64,000 nucleotides of DNA, taken from assembly GCA_947496185.1 (NCBI GenBank), contig CANMCD010000004.1, forward strand, positions 186,001-250,000, written 5' to 3'. Of this stretch, positions 1-9,090 are shown piece after piece. The number at the start of each line of letters is the position of its first letter. Within the stretch, counting starts at the first letter, position 1. The notes beneath the pieces are model-generated. The model searched no databases, was not told the DNA's origin, and saw only the letters and a list, made by a program, of their open reading frames with translations. Made by a program: the position numbers and the translations under genes. This DNA comes from an uncultured Tenacibaculum sp. (lineage in GTDB: Bacteria; Bacteroidota; Bacteroidia; Flavobacteriales; Flavobacteriaceae).

Positions 1-2
1 AT

Positions 3-1004
3 GCCTTTATTATCTTAGATAATATCAGAAAAACAAAAGAAGTATTTAAAAATTCAGGAGTGGTCATTGAAGATTTAGGAGACGGTATCTTAAATTGTGA
101 ATTCCAATCTAAAATGAACACCATTGGCGGAGATGTTTTAGCAGGCTTAAACAAGGCTGTTGACTTAGCAGAACAGAACTTCCAAGGACTGGTTATTGGT
201 AATCAAGGAGCTAATTTCTCTGTGGGTGCCAATATCGGAATGATTTTTATGATGGCTGTCGAGCAAGAATATGAAGAACTCAATATGGCTATCAAATATT
301 TCCAAGATACCATGATGCGTATGCGTTATTCTTCTATTCCAACCATCGCTGCTCCTCATGGAATGACACTAGGAGGCGGATGTGAATTATCATTACATGC
401 GGATAAAATCGTTGCCGCAGCCGAAACATATATCGGTTTGGTTGAATTTGGTGTAGGAGTTATTCCTGGTGGTGGTGGTTCTAAAGAAATGACGTTGAGA
501 GCTCAAGACTTATTCCATAAAGGAGATGTACAGCTAAATGTGCTACAAGAACACTTCTTAACCATTGGTATGGCTAAGGTAGCTACTTCTGCACATGAAG
601 CCTTTGACCTAAATCTTTTGCAAAAAGGAAAGGATATCGTAGTGGTTAACAAAGACCGTCAGATTGCCGAAGCTAAAAAGCAAGCACTTTACTTGGCAGA
701 AGCAGGATATACGCAACCTATTAGACGTAAAGATGTGTTGGTTTTAGGAAAACAAGCACTTGGAATGTTTTTAGTAGGAACTGATGCAATGAATGCTTCT
801 AAATATATTTCTGAACACGATCAAAAAATCGCCAACAAATTAGCTTATGTAATGGCGGGAGGTGACTTGTCAGAACCTACAAAGGTCAGTGAACAATATT
901 TATTAGATATCGAACGTGAAGCGTTCTTGAGTTTGGCTACAGAAAGAAAAACACTTGAACGTATTCAACATATGTTGAAAACAGGAAAACCACTTCGTAA
1001 CTAA
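3..1004 (+). CDS. FadB-like 3-hydroxyacyl-CoA dehydrogenase/enoyl-CoA hydratase, 3' part
   Basis: The reading frame is open from base 3, so the gene begins upstream of the window and only its C-terminal ~333 residues are visible. They form a crotonase (enoyl-CoA hydratase) domain: the oxyanion-hole segment HGMTLGGGCE and the glycine-rich VIPGGGGSKE are both present. In flavobacterial fusion proteins the NAD-binding hydroxyacyl-CoA dehydrogenase half comes first and the hydratase half last, which fits the piece seen. It would hydrate 2-enoyl-CoA and oxidise the 3-hydroxyacyl-CoA in fatty acid beta-oxidation. A thiolase and an acyl-CoA dehydrogenase follow on the same strand, supporting a beta-oxidation operon. 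The GTG at 60 is not treated as the start because upstream codons continue the family sequence. Confidence 0.9.
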   Translation, partial: AFIILDNIRKTKEVFKNSGVVIEDLGDGILNCEFQSKMNTIGGDVLAGLNKAVDLAEQNFQGLVIGNQGANFSVGANIGMIFMMAVEQEYEELNMAIKYFQDTMMRMRYSSIPTIAAPHGMTLGGGCELSLHADKIVAAAETYIGLVEFGVGVIPGGGGSKEMTLRAQDLFHKGDVQLNVLQEHFLTIGMAKVATSAHEAFDLNLLQKGKDIVVVNKDRQIAEAKKQALYLAEAGYTQPIRRKDVLVLGKQALGMFLVGTDAMNASKYISEHDQKIANKLAYVMAGGDLSEPTKVSEQYLLDIEREAFLSLATERKTLERIQHMLKTGKPLRN

Positions 1005-1116
1005 AAGTGATGTATACATAGTAGTAATACTAAAATAAAGTAAGACGACGTACAACCAATTATAGATTGAGTAATGTATTGAATAAAAACCACTCAATCT
1101 CAACACCAAAGTAAAA

Positions 1117-2307
1117 ATGAAAACAGCATATATAGTCAAAGGATATAGAACAGCCGTTGGCAAATCAAAAAAAGGTGCTTTTAGGTTTAAAAGAGCTGAT
1201 GAATTAGCGGCAGAAACCATCAAATATATGATGGATAAACTTCCTGATTTTGATGTAAAACGTATCGATGATGTGATTGTAGGAAACGCTATGCCTGAAG
1301 GTTCTCAAGGGTTGAATATGGCACGTATCATCTCTTTAATTGGATTGGAAACGGTAGATGTACCCGGAGTTACTGTCAATCGTTTTTGTTCTTCTGGTCT
1401 AGAAACCATCGGAATGGCAGTTGCTAAAATTCAATCAGGAATGGCCGATTGTATTATCGCAGGAGGTACTGAAAGTATGAGTTCTGTACCTATGACAGGC
1501 TTTAAACCTGAGTTGAATTATGATATTGTCGCTAATGGTCATGAAGATTATTATTGGGGCATGGGAAATACCGCTGAAGCAGTAGCACAACAATTTAATA
1601 TCTCTCGTGAGGATCAGGATATTTTTGCCTTTGAATCTCACATGAAAGCGTTAAAAGCACTAGACGAAAACCGTTTTCAAGATCAAATTGCTCCTATCAC
1701 GGTAAACGAAACTTATATCGATGAAAAAGGAAAAAAAGCTACTCGAAATTATACGGTTACCAAAGACGAAGGACCACGTAGAGGCACTAGTAAAGAAGCC
1801 TTAGCAAAATTACGTCCTGTTTTTGCCGCTAATGGTTCTGTTACAGCTGGAAATTCATCACAAACCAGTGATGGTGCTGCTTTTGTATTAGTAATGAGTG
1901 AAGAAATGGTAAAAGAACTTAATCTCGACCCAATCGCTCGTTTGGTTAGTTATGCAGCAGCAGGAGTGCCTCCAAAAATCATGGGTATTGGCCCTGTAGC
2001 CGCTATTCCGAAAGCACTAAAACAAGGTGGTTTGCAACAAAAAGATATTGACTTAATAGAATTAAACGAAGCTTTTGCCTCGCAATCATTGGCTGTTATA
2101 AGAGAGTTGGGTCTTGACTCCAACACTATTAATGTAAATGGAGGAGCTATTGCTTTAGGACATCCATTAGGCTGTACAGGGGCTAAATTGTCGGTACAGT
2201 TATTTGATGAAATGCGTAAACGTAACATGGTAAATAAATACGGAATGGTTACCATGTGTGTTGGTACAGGACAAGGTGCAGCTGGAATATTTGAATTTTT
2301 AAGCTAA
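1117..2307 (+). CDS. fadA: acetyl-CoA C-acyltransferase (thiolase)
   Basis: This 396-aa protein has normal thiolase length and all catalytic signatures: nucleophilic Cys91 in NRFCSSGLE, the GGAIALGHPLGCTGA segment with the catalytic His, and the C-terminal MCVGTGQGAAG segment with the second Cys. It cleaves 3-ketoacyl-CoA with CoA to give acetyl-CoA and a shortened acyl-CoA. It lies 112 bp after the FadB-like gene and 118 bp before an acyl-CoA dehydrogenase, all on one strand, so it is probably the degradative rather than the biosynthetic thiolase. Substrate chain length cannot be read from sequence. Confidence 0.93.
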   Translation: MKTAYIVKGYRTAVGKSKKGAFRFKRADELAAETIKYMMDKLPDFDVKRIDDVIVGNAMPEGSQGLNMARIISLIGLETVDVPGVTVNRFCSSGLETIGMAVAKIQSGMADCIIAGGTESMSSVPMTGFKPELNYDIVANGHEDYYWGMGNTAEAVAQQFNISREDQDIFAFESHMKALKALDENRFQDQIAPITVNETYIDEKGKKATRNYTVTKDEGPRRGTSKEALAKLRPVFAANGSVTAGNSSQTSDGAAFVLVMSEEMVKELNLDPIARLVSYAAAGVPPKIMGIGPVAAIPKALKQGGLQQKDIDLIELNEAFASQSLAVIRELGLDSNTINVNGGAIALGHPLGCTGAKLSVQLFDEMRKRNMVNKYGMVTMCVGTGQGAAGIFEFLS

Positions 2308-2425
2308 AAAAAGAACTCTTACTTGAAAACCATCTTTAGTATCAGACAATTACCGTTAAAATTTATAAACATCTTGCTATGCTGTTTATAAAAAACTTAT
2401 TAACTTATATAAAACTTATTAGACT

Positions 2426-4234
2426 ATGTCAGAAATAAATAAAGATATTTTACGTGGTGGACAGTTTCTTGTAAAAGAAACACAATGTAATGATGTATTT
2501 ACACCTGAAGACTTCTCTGAGGAGCAAAAAATGATGCGAGACTCTGTAAAGGAGTTCATCGATAGAGAAGTTTGGGCTATTAAACCCCGATTTGAAACAA
2601 AAGATTATGCACTTACGGAAGAAGTCATGCGCAAAGCTGGTGAGTTAGGCTTTTTAAGCGTATCCGTACCCGAAGAATATAATGGATTAAACATGGGTTT
2701 TGTATCTACCATGTTGGTTTGTGATTATATGTCAGGAGCTACGGGTTCTGTAGCTACTGCTTTCGGTGCTCATACGGGTATTGGAACCATGCCGATTACC
2801 TTATACGGTACGGAAGAACAAAAACAAAAATACATTCCAGATCTGGCTTTAGGAAATAAGTTTGGTGCCTATTGTTTAACTGAACCCGGTGCTGGGTCAG
2901 ATGCTAATTCGGGTAAAACATCAGCAACACTTACTGAGGATGGTAAATCGTATAAAATAAATGGGCAAAAAATGTGGATTTCAAATGCAGGGTTTGCTGA
3001 AATCTTTATCGTTTTTGCGCGTATTGAAGACGATAAAAATATTACGGGTTTTATTATAGAATACGATAAAGACAACCCTAACGGAATTACACTCGGCGAA
3101 GAAGAACACAAACTAGGTATACGTTCTTCCTCAACACGTCAAGTATTTTTTAATGACACCGTGGTACCCGTAGAAAATATGTTATCAAAACGCGGAGGTG
3201 GTTTCAAAATTGCCATGAATGCCTTAAACATTGGACGTATCAAGTTAGCTGCTGCTTGTTTAGATGCACAACGACGTGTAATTTCAGAAAGCGCAAAGTA
3301 TGCTAGTGAACGTGTTCAATTTAAAACGCCCATTGCTAACTTCGGAGCTATTAAAGCAAAATTGGCTGAAATGGCTACAGCTTGTTATGTGGGCGAGTCT
3401 GCCTCTTACCGTGCTGCTAAAGATATTGAAGATCGAATCGCTATTCGTGTTTCCGAAGGCAATTCTCATCAAGAAGCGGAACTAAAAGGTGTGGAAGAAT
3501 ATGCTATTGAATGTTCAATTTTAAAAGTAAAAGTTTCAGAAGATGTTCAGAAATGTACCGACGAAGGTGTTCAAATTTTTGGAGGTATGGGATTCTCAGA
3601 AGAGACACCTATGGAATCTGCTTGGAGAGATGCTCGAATATCTAGGATATACGAAGGAACTAATGAAATAAACAGAATGCTAATTATAGGAATGCTCGTA
3701 AAAAAAGGCATGAAAGGTCATGTTAATTTATTAGAGCCTGCCATGAATGTTGCCAATGAATTAATGGAAATTCCTTCTTTTGACACTCCTGATTACTCGG
3801 CACTATTATCTGAAGAAAAAGCAATTTTAGCAAAGCTCAAGAAGGTATTTCTAATGGTTGCTGGAGCAGCTATGCAAAAATACGGGCCAGCTTTAGAAGA
3901 GCATCAACAACTACTTTTAGCAGCTTCTGATATTTTAATAGAAATCTATATGGCCGAAAGTGCTATTTTAAGAACAGAAAAAAATGCCAAACGTTTTGGA
4001 GAGGATACCCAAGCGGGGCAAATAGCCATGACAAAGCTAAACTTTTTTAATGCTATTGAAATCATTACTTCCAAAGCAAAAGAAGGCATCATGTCTTTCT
4101 CTGAGGGTGATGAACAGCGCATGCTTTTAATGGGACTAAAACGTTATACGAAATATACCAATTTACCTAATATTATCGCTTTACGTACGCAAATAGCGGA
4201 TCAAATCAACGCAGAAAAATCGTATTGCTTTTAA
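2426..4234 (+). CDS. acyl-CoA dehydrogenase (602 aa, long form)
   Basis: FAD-dependent acyl-CoA dehydrogenase catalysing the first step of beta-oxidation. The N-terminal, middle (GAYCLTEPGAGSDA, KMWISNAGFAEIF) and C-terminal domains are recognisable. The expected catalytic base is Glu410 in RIYEGTNEINRML, the usual position for short/medium-chain enzymes. At 602 aa it is about 200 residues longer than the basic fold; the extra C-terminal helical region (from about residue 430) is typical of the larger bacterial family related to very-long-chain enzymes. It completes the beta-oxidation set with the two upstream genes and is followed by a terminator-like hairpin. Confidence 0.93.
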   Translation: MSEINKDILRGGQFLVKETQCNDVFTPEDFSEEQKMMRDSVKEFIDREVWAIKPRFETKDYALTEEVMRKAGELGFLSVSVPEEYNGLNMGFVSTMLVCDYMSGATGSVATAFGAHTGIGTMPITLYGTEEQKQKYIPDLALGNKFGAYCLTEPGAGSDANSGKTSATLTEDGKSYKINGQKMWISNAGFAEIFIVFARIEDDKNITGFIIEYDKDNPNGITLGEEEHKLGIRSSSTRQVFFNDTVVPVENMLSKRGGGFKIAMNALNIGRIKLAAACLDAQRRVISESAKYASERVQFKTPIANFGAIKAKLAEMATACYVGESASYRAAKDIEDRIAIRVSEGNSHQEAELKGVEEYAIECSILKVKVSEDVQKCTDEGVQIFGGMGFSEETPMESAWRDARISRIYEGTNEINRMLIIGMLVKKGMKGHVNLLEPAMNVANELMEIPSFDTPDYSALLSEEKAILAKLKKVFLMVAGAAMQKYGPALEEHQQLLLAASDILIEIYMAESAILRTEKNAKRFGEDTQAGQIAMTKLNFFNAIEIITSKAKEGIMSFSEGDEQRMLLMGLKRYTKYTNLPNIIALRTQIADQINAEKSYCF

Positions 4235-4241
4235 ATAAACA

Positions 4242-4273
4242 AAAACACAACTTTTAAATTTTAGTTGTTTTTT
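4242..4273 (+). terminator. Rho-independent terminator after the beta-oxidation genes
   Basis: ACAACT (4247-4252) and AGTTGT (4263-4268) form a short inverted repeat around an AT loop, followed directly by a T run. It begins 13 bp after the dehydrogenase stop. The stem is short and AU-rich, so confidence is moderate. Confidence 0.55.
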
Positions 4274-4522
4274 CCAAAAGATCGTTATACTTGATGTAAC
4301 GGTCTTTCTTATTGTAGCCATTAAAGTTGTTTTATTTCATAGTAACCAAAAGTCTAATGCTATTTTTAGGTAAAAATTTCGTAATTTGTAAAAAAACAAA
4401 GACACTTTTTATCTTTCAACATAAAACCAAGATTATAGCCTGATAAAAAAACCTATCTTTTTTACTACCCCCTCTCTCTTAAAATATACATTAAACTCAG
4501 GTTAGTAAAAAATAAATCACCA

Positions 4523-5497
4523 ATGATTGAACAAAATAAATTAACGAAAATCAATTTATATGACAAGCTAAATGCTGCTTTTGTTAGTCTCATAACTCCA
4601 GAAATGCCAAAATTGAATAAAATCAGAAAACAAAATAATTATTCAAAAGCACCTACTTTAAAGCGACCATTTGATATACCCTTAGAATTCATTTCTATAG
4701 ATGGGGTTAAGATAAGAATGGCTAGATCTGTTATTGATGATCTGAATAAAGAAACAATTGTACTGTTATCTGCATTTCCTCATACGATTATTGCATACTC
4801 ACCTATTTGGGAAGCTTTAAAAAAGGACTATAATCTTTACACTTATGATCTCCCAGGATTTGGAGCAAGTGAAACGAAACCTGAATATATGTCGTTTAGA
4901 TTTCAAGGCAATTTTTTAGATTCTTTTTTAACACATTTCAATATAAAAAATTCACATCTAGTGGCTCCTGACGTTGGTATGGTTAGTGCATTGTCATATA
5001 TTATTAACCATAAGCATACAATAAAATCATTAATGATTGGCGATGGCCCTGCTGCATTACCTACTTCTGAACCAAGTATTATGAAAAAAATGGTACACTC
5101 AAGTTTTTGGCGAACTATGTTTATTATCGCAGGAAGTGGTGCTTTGATTGAATCAGCAAAGAATTTAGGGAATGTCAGATATGTTCCAAATAAATACGAG
5201 ATATCAGACTATAAAAAGTCTCACAAAGGAAAAGTTGCTAACAATATGAAGTGGTTTAAAAAATACCCTAAAGCATTAAAAGATATTGATAAGAATTTAA
5301 AAAATATCCAAGTGCCTACAAAAATATTTTGGGGAGAACATGAAGCCATTTTACATATAGAAAATGGGATAAATCTAAACAAACGAATACCTAATAGTGA
5401 ACTTGAAATATTCGAAAATTGTGGGCATTTTGTGTATCAAGATGATTATCCTAGGTTTATTCAACTGATACAAACATGGGTCGAAAAACATAAATAA
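4523..5497 (+). CDS. alpha/beta hydrolase with Asp nucleophile (epoxide hydrolase/haloalkane dehalogenase-like)
   Basis: A 324-aa cytosolic alpha/beta hydrolase without a signal peptide. The oxyanion segment is AFPH (about 84-87) instead of HGFP. The nucleophile elbow is VAPDVGMV with Asp150 in place of Ser, as in epoxide hydrolases and haloalkane dehalogenases. The catalytic His is probably His302 in NCGHFVYQDD, and a WGEHEAI segment near residue 271 may supply the acid. The DLPGFGASE motif is a family hallmark. The gene stands alone between the beta-oxidation terminator and an IS relic, so context gives no substrate. An epoxide, halide or plain ester substrate cannot be distinguished here. 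Confidence 0.78.
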   Translation: MIEQNKLTKINLYDKLNAAFVSLITPEMPKLNKIRKQNNYSKAPTLKRPFDIPLEFISIDGVKIRMARSVIDDLNKETIVLLSAFPHTIIAYSPIWEALKKDYNLYTYDLPGFGASETKPEYMSFRFQGNFLDSFLTHFNIKNSHLVAPDVGMVSALSYIINHKHTIKSLMIGDGPAALPTSEPSIMKKMVHSSFWRTMFIIAGSGALIESAKNLGNVRYVPNKYEISDYKKSHKGKVANNMKWFKKYPKALKDIDKNLKNIQVPTKIFWGEHEAILHIENGINLNKRIPNSELEIFENCGHFVYQDDYPRFIQLIQTWVEKHK

Positions 5498-5705
5498 AAA
5501 GGTTACAAAGATCTAAAAATCAAAACCATTAGAGCTCACTACTTTTCGTATACAATCTCATATAAACCAATAACAATCTAAACAAATCAGAAAATAAGTT
5601 CCAATACCTAAAAACACAAAAATCCATTGTTATACATTGAAAAAAAACACATGTAAAACAAAAACTCATCTTTTTGTTTACAAAACATTAAATAACAAAT
5701 TATAA

Positions 5706-5983
5706 TATTCCCTATTGTTAGGACAGTTAATTACACAATTAAAAAATAATATGAAAAACGCTCTAATGACTATGTCTGACAAGATATTACTAAGAAAAAG
5801 ATCAGTTATAGAAACGGTAAATGACGAGTTAAAAAACATATGTCAAATTGAACATTCTAGACATCGCTCTTTTAATAACTTCTTAGGAAATATAATAGCT
5901 GGTTTAATTACTTACAGTTTTTCCCTAAAAAACCGTCAATCAAATTTGAAACTCTTAAATCTAATCAAATTACTCTTTTTTAA
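5706..5983 (+). pseudogene. IS982-family transposase, 3' remnant with frameshift
   Basis: The translation from about 5715 reads [14 protein letters not shown], then [12 protein letters not shown] and [12 protein letters not shown], the characteristic C-terminus of IS982-type DDE transposases. Only about 90 residues remain of the usual ~290, and in-frame stops lie just upstream (5703-5705). Near 5925 the frame breaks: the expected ending FFPKKPSI is encoded one frame over, running to a TAA at 5981-5983. The copy is therefore truncated at the 5' end, frameshifted and inactive. No intact terminal inverted repeat was identified. Confidence 0.8.
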
Positions 5984-6449
5984 GAGTCGAAATCAGGTTA
6001 TTACATTCAAAATATACACTTACCAGAAAACACCTTAATCAGAATGTTTTTATTTCAAAAATTCAGAAAGAAATATTAACCAATAATTTATTGGCTGTCA
6101 TAAAACAGATAATACAAAAAAGAAAGGTTTTAAAACCTTTCTCTGTATTGACTTTTTAGATTGTATGTTCCCTCATACATATAATAAGACACAAGTTTTA
6201 AGAGTAAGTCACAAAAAACCTAAAGAAATTAATTACCTCAAAAAAAAGAGAATTACAAAATATACAAGAACGTAATTAATACTATCTGATACCTACTAAA
6301 CAAATTTTCAACTATAGAGTATTTAACAATTTTTAAGTAATCTTAACCAATTATTACCAAACTTTAGGAAAAGATTACAACCCCATTAACCCCCTAAATA
6401 TAAACAACATATAATTTTGTATCGAATTAATACCCCAAAATAAATCAAA
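5984..6449. other. Intergenic stretch after the IS982 relic
   Basis: About 466 bp of AT-rich sequence. The only structure seen is the perfect palindrome at 6121-6142, listed separately. No coding potential or RNA gene was recognised; part may be decayed insertion-sequence DNA. Confidence 0.5.
6121..6142. terminator. 22-bp perfect palindrome, terminator-like
   Basis: AGAAAGGTTTT is followed immediately by its exact reverse complement. As RNA this gives a strong hairpin flanked by A- and U-rich sequence on either strand. It lies 138 bp after the IS982 relic, so it may be the terminator of the former element or of a lost gene. Confidence 0.5.
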
Positions 6450-7460
6450 ATGAAACAATTCAATATCATTACCTCACTACTCATAACACTATTACTTTTA
6501 TATAGCTGCAGTGAGGACACTAATATTAAAGAGAAAGAATCTTCAACAAAAGAACAGCTTGAGGAAGAGCCTATAAACTCAGATAGTGCATCAATTATTA
6601 AACTCGAATTTGGAGCAAGTGCAGAATTAATAGATGAAATTATCAACAAAGAAGAAACTACCTTTATGCATAATGAAAATAAAAAGATAGCTCAGGTTTT
6701 TTCCCCTTACTCTTTTCCTTTGGTTTTTTTCAAGGCAAATGAATCTTATGCAGCCTTTGCAGAGAGAGATAGCGTCTTTTTTGGAGAAAAATTCTATAAA
6801 TTTATTTCAAACTGGGGTAATATCATCACTGAAAGTTACGAAAATCAAAAACCCAATACTCTCTTAGATTTTATAGGAAAGAGTAGAAAGTTAGATTTAA
6901 AAAAATATTATGATATCGCTAAAAAATGGGATAACGAAAAGGCTCATTTAGTATTATCGAGCATATTAGCACATGAAGTTAGTCATCTTATACAAAGAAA
7001 AAACAATCTTCCTACTAAAAATAAAAGGTACATTCAACGAGATTTTGAATTAGAGGCGGATGGTTTTGCTGGGTATTATATGAGAAAACGTGATAATGGA
7101 AATCTTACATGGAAACAAATTTCGATAAGCATGGTTTTATTTGGGTTTATTTCAACAACAGACAACCCTGAAAATACAGAAAGCCACGGAACAGAAAATC
7201 AACGCAGGGCTGCTTTTAGACTTGGATACTTATTAGGTGAAGAAAATTTAACACCCAAAGAGTTTGACACTAAATTTTTTGAAGTATACGATAACGTTTT
7301 AAATGGACATTACAGCAATACCAGTAAACATTTTTCAAAAAAAGCTAATACTACTGAATTTAAATCAAATATACCTCCACACATATTAAATAAAATGAAT
7401 GAATTATATAAAATATATACTGGTCAAGTGGGTGATAAAGAATATCAAAATTTGAAGTAA
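6450..7460 (+). CDS. lipoprotein with zinc-metallopeptidase motif
   Basis: A 336-aa predicted lipoprotein: signal peptide ending in the lipobox LLYSC with Cys20 as the lipid attachment site, followed by an acidic linker. The catalytic motif is HEVSH (His175, Glu176, His179). ELEAD at 200-204 probably supplies the third zinc ligand, followed by GFAGYYM. This HExxH plus ELEAD layout resembles the YpfJ-like putative neutral zinc metallopeptidases, although overall similarity is not certain. The product would act in the periplasm or at the cell surface. It is a single-gene unit ending at a strong terminator (7562-7603). The substrate is unknown. Confidence 0.75.
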   Translation: MKQFNIITSLLITLLLLYSCSEDTNIKEKESSTKEQLEEEPINSDSASIIKLEFGASAELIDEIINKEETTFMHNENKKIAQVFSPYSFPLVFFKANESYAAFAERDSVFFGEKFYKFISNWGNIITESYENQKPNTLLDFIGKSRKLDLKKYYDIAKKWDNEKAHLVLSSILAHEVSHLIQRKNNLPTKNKRYIQRDFELEADGFAGYYMRKRDNGNLTWKQISISMVLFGFISTTDNPENTESHGTENQRRAAFRLGYLLGEENLTPKEFDTKFFEVYDNVLNGHYSNTSKHFSKKANTTEFKSNIPPHILNKMNELYKIYTGQVGDKEYQNLK

Positions 7461-7561
7461 TTATTATTAGTAAAATTATTAAGATTAATAGAAAAATTTA
7501 AAGGCTTTTAAGACCAGCGTTTAGAAGAATATTTCAAAAGAGTTAAAAAGAATTAATTTGT

Positions 7562-7603
7562 CTCAAGACCTGCATAAATTTATAAATTTGTTCAGGTCTT
7601 GAG
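7562..7603 (+). terminator. Terminator after the metallopeptidase lipoprotein
   Basis: CTCAAGACCTG (7562-7572) and CAGGTCTTGAG (7593-7603) form a perfect 11-bp stem with an AU-rich 20-nt loop, followed by GTTTGTTTAA. Confidence 0.75.
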
Positions 7604-7739
7604 GTTTGTTTAATCCTCAACAAACGTAAGTCTATCGATCAATTTAAACAGAAAAAAATTTCAAAAGGACAACAACCAAAAACGTTAAATTGCTTTCGAT
7701 AGTAGATAACTAATTACGGATACATAAAATTAAAAAATA

Positions 7740-8234
7740 ATGATAGGTATAGAAACTGAGAGGTTAATTTTTAGGCAATGGAAAAAAACGGACTACCCTA
7801 TTTTGTCAGACTTTTATTCTGTTGATGAAAATGTTCGATTTGTTGGAGGGGTAAAAACCCCTGAAGAATCATGGAGGTTAATGGCTACCTATATTGGTCA
7901 CTATCATCTTAACGGATTTTCCTACTTAGCGATTGCTGAAAAAAATACAGGAAACCTAATAGGCACAGTAGGATTATGGGACTCCAATCCTTGGCCTGAA
8001 CCTGAGTTAGGATATTGGTTATTGCCCAATTATCAAGGAAAAGGATATGGTGTAGAAGCAGGTCTCGCTGTTAAAATGTTTGCTTTGGAAAAATTGAATT
8101 TGAATTCATTGGTGAGTTATATCGACCCTTCTAATGAACCATCTAAGAAATTAGCCTTAAGACTTGGTGCCAAATATGATACAACCATTGATTTATTAGA
8201 CTTTGGTAGTCATGAAGTATATCGTTATAAATAA
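7740..8234 (+). CDS. GNAT-family N-acetyltransferase (RimJ/RimL-like)
   Basis: A 164-aa acetyltransferase of normal GNAT length. The N-terminus ETERLIFRQW is typical of the RimJ/RimL branch (ribosomal-protein, antibiotic or small-molecule N-acetylation). The acetyl-CoA pyrophosphate loop is QGKGYGVEAG, after the GYWLLPNYQGKG strand. The C-terminal segment SYIDPSNEPSKKLALRLGA is the usual family ending. It is a single gene; the ATG at 7740 starts exactly at the family N-terminus. The substrate cannot be inferred. Confidence 0.88.
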   Translation: MIGIETERLIFRQWKKTDYPILSDFYSVDENVRFVGGVKTPEESWRLMATYIGHYHLNGFSYLAIAEKNTGNLIGTVGLWDSNPWPEPELGYWLLPNYQGKGYGVEAGLAVKMFALEKLNLNSLVSYIDPSNEPSKKLALRLGAKYDTTIDLLDFGSHEVYRYK

Positions 8235-8278
8235 TATCTAAGAATCGAACTTAACCTAATAAGGTTTTATCAAAAAAA

Positions 8279-8476
8279 CTAGAAATTTAAAAAACTGTCT
8301 TTTTTAGAAAATTTAAAAAGCTTATAAATAAGCCCTAAAAGAGAAAACACCATAAGGGTAGCAGAAAACAAGGTAACTTCTACACTAAACATCCAATGCA
8401 TTATCTTAAATGTTACCCCTATTACAAAAAGTATTATTGAAAAAAATAATAGGATTAAAAAATGTTTTGATCTCAT
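8279..8476 (-). CDS. small two-helix membrane protein (GldL N-terminus-like)
   Basis: A longer frame runs to 8512, but the Met at 8476 gives a cleaner product of about 65 aa, MRSKHFLILLFFSIILF onward, and avoids the inverted repeat that begins at 8505. It has two hydrophobic helices; between them FKIMHWMF resembles the FK-x-x-HWP loop of the gliding-motility protein GldL N-terminus. Such small GldL-related membrane proteins are common in flavobacteria and have no established role. It lies downstream of the toxin-antitoxin pair but is separated from it by a hairpin. Confidence 0.6.
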   Translation of the reverse strand: MRSKHFLILLFFSIILFVIGVTFKIMHWMFSVEVTLFSATLMVFSLLGLIYKLFKFSKKDSFLNF

Positions 8477-8504
8477 AATCAAATATAAGCAAACTAAAAT
8501 AATT

Positions 8505-8559
8505 TTAGACACTATCCTAAAAATAAGACATACTTAGGACAGTCTGGGATAGTGTCTAA
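8505..8559. repeat. 55-bp inverted repeat between toxin gene and small membrane gene
   Basis: TTAGACACTATCC (8505-8517) is perfectly inverted as GGATAGTGTCTAA (8547-8559). A nested pair, TCCTA and TAGGA, lies inside the loop. It sits 6 bp beyond the stop of the toxin gene and may terminate that operon. The terminal GACACTATCC-type sequence also resembles an insertion-sequence end or a tiny non-autonomous element. Confidence 0.65.
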
Positions 8560-8564
8560 TAATT

Positions 8565-8837
8565 TTAATTATACATCTGATTTTGATGCAAAACCCTTAT
8601 TACCAAAACATCTCCCTCTTTTATTATAAAATGAATTGAATATAAAAAATGTGTAAAGTGTACTACTCTTATATTTCTATAATACACTTGAAATAAAAAA
8701 GGATTTGTTTTTAAATAATTGATCTGTTCTAAAAAATCTTTATCGAATTTTTTTTCTTGATTAGAAGATTTGTAATAACATTTAGCTATTATAATGTCCT
8801 TCTCTGCTTCTTTTTCTATTTTAATTTGATATATCAT
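8565..8837 (-). CDS. RelE/ParE-family toxin
   Basis: A 90-aa basic protein with the size and pattern of ParE/RelE toxins: an N-terminal beta-strand (MIYQIKIEKEAEKDI), a long helix pair with FDKDFLEQINYLKTNP, then beta-strands YRNIRVVHFTHF and DVLVIRVLHQNQ. Its start overlaps the 3' end of the upstream antitoxin gene by 17 bp, the usual translational coupling. Whether it is a gyrase poison (ParE) or a ribosome-dependent mRNase (RelE) cannot be decided from what is visible. Confidence 0.83.
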   Translation of the reverse strand: MIYQIKIEKEAEKDIIIAKCYYKSSNQEKKFDKDFLEQINYLKTNPFLFQVYYRNIRVVHFTHFLYSIHFIIKEGDVLVIRVLHQNQMYN

Positions 8838-9066
8838 TTCTCTTTATTACTTCTTCTATGCTTGAGAAGTTTAACACTCCTTTTTCTAGATTTTCTAGGG
8901 TCACATCCATCATTTGTTTATATTCCTCTGATGGTCCTTCTAACCTTCGCGCTTTTTCAATTAATAAGTATTCTAAATAACTTTTTAAGCTCCTATTTTG
9001 TCTTTTCGCTTCTTGTTCTAATATCTTAACAATATTTATGTCAAGATGTACCTCTTTACGTGTCAT
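8821..9066 (-). CDS. antitoxin, ribbon-helix-helix-like
   Basis: An 81-aa protein encoded directly upstream of, and overlapping by 17 bp, a RelE/ParE toxin. The N-terminus EVHLDINIVKILEQEAKRQN followed by SLKSYLEYLLIEKA has the strand-helix-helix pattern of ribbon-helix-helix DNA-binding domains. The acidic C-terminal half, containing LENLEKGVLNFSSIEEV, is the likely toxin-binding tail. Two TTACGTAA palindromes lie 26 and 37 bp upstream of its ATG, fitting autoregulation by this protein. Confidence 0.83.
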   Translation of the reverse strand: MTRKEVHLDINIVKILEQEAKRQNRSLKSYLEYLLIEKARRLEGPSEEYKQMMDVTLENLEKGVLNFSSIEEVIKRNDISN

Positions 9067-9090
9067 TCGCAGTGATTATTATACGATAAA

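Noticed and set aside
5715-6038. 107-aa open frame as an intact gene
   Set aside because: It is the frameshifted tail of an IS982 transposase; the family ending continues in another frame and the 5' three-quarters is missing.
9001-9066. Plus-strand 90-aa hydrophobic frame across 8757-9029
   Set aside because: It is antisense to the toxin and antitoxin genes, which have clear family features and proper overlap.
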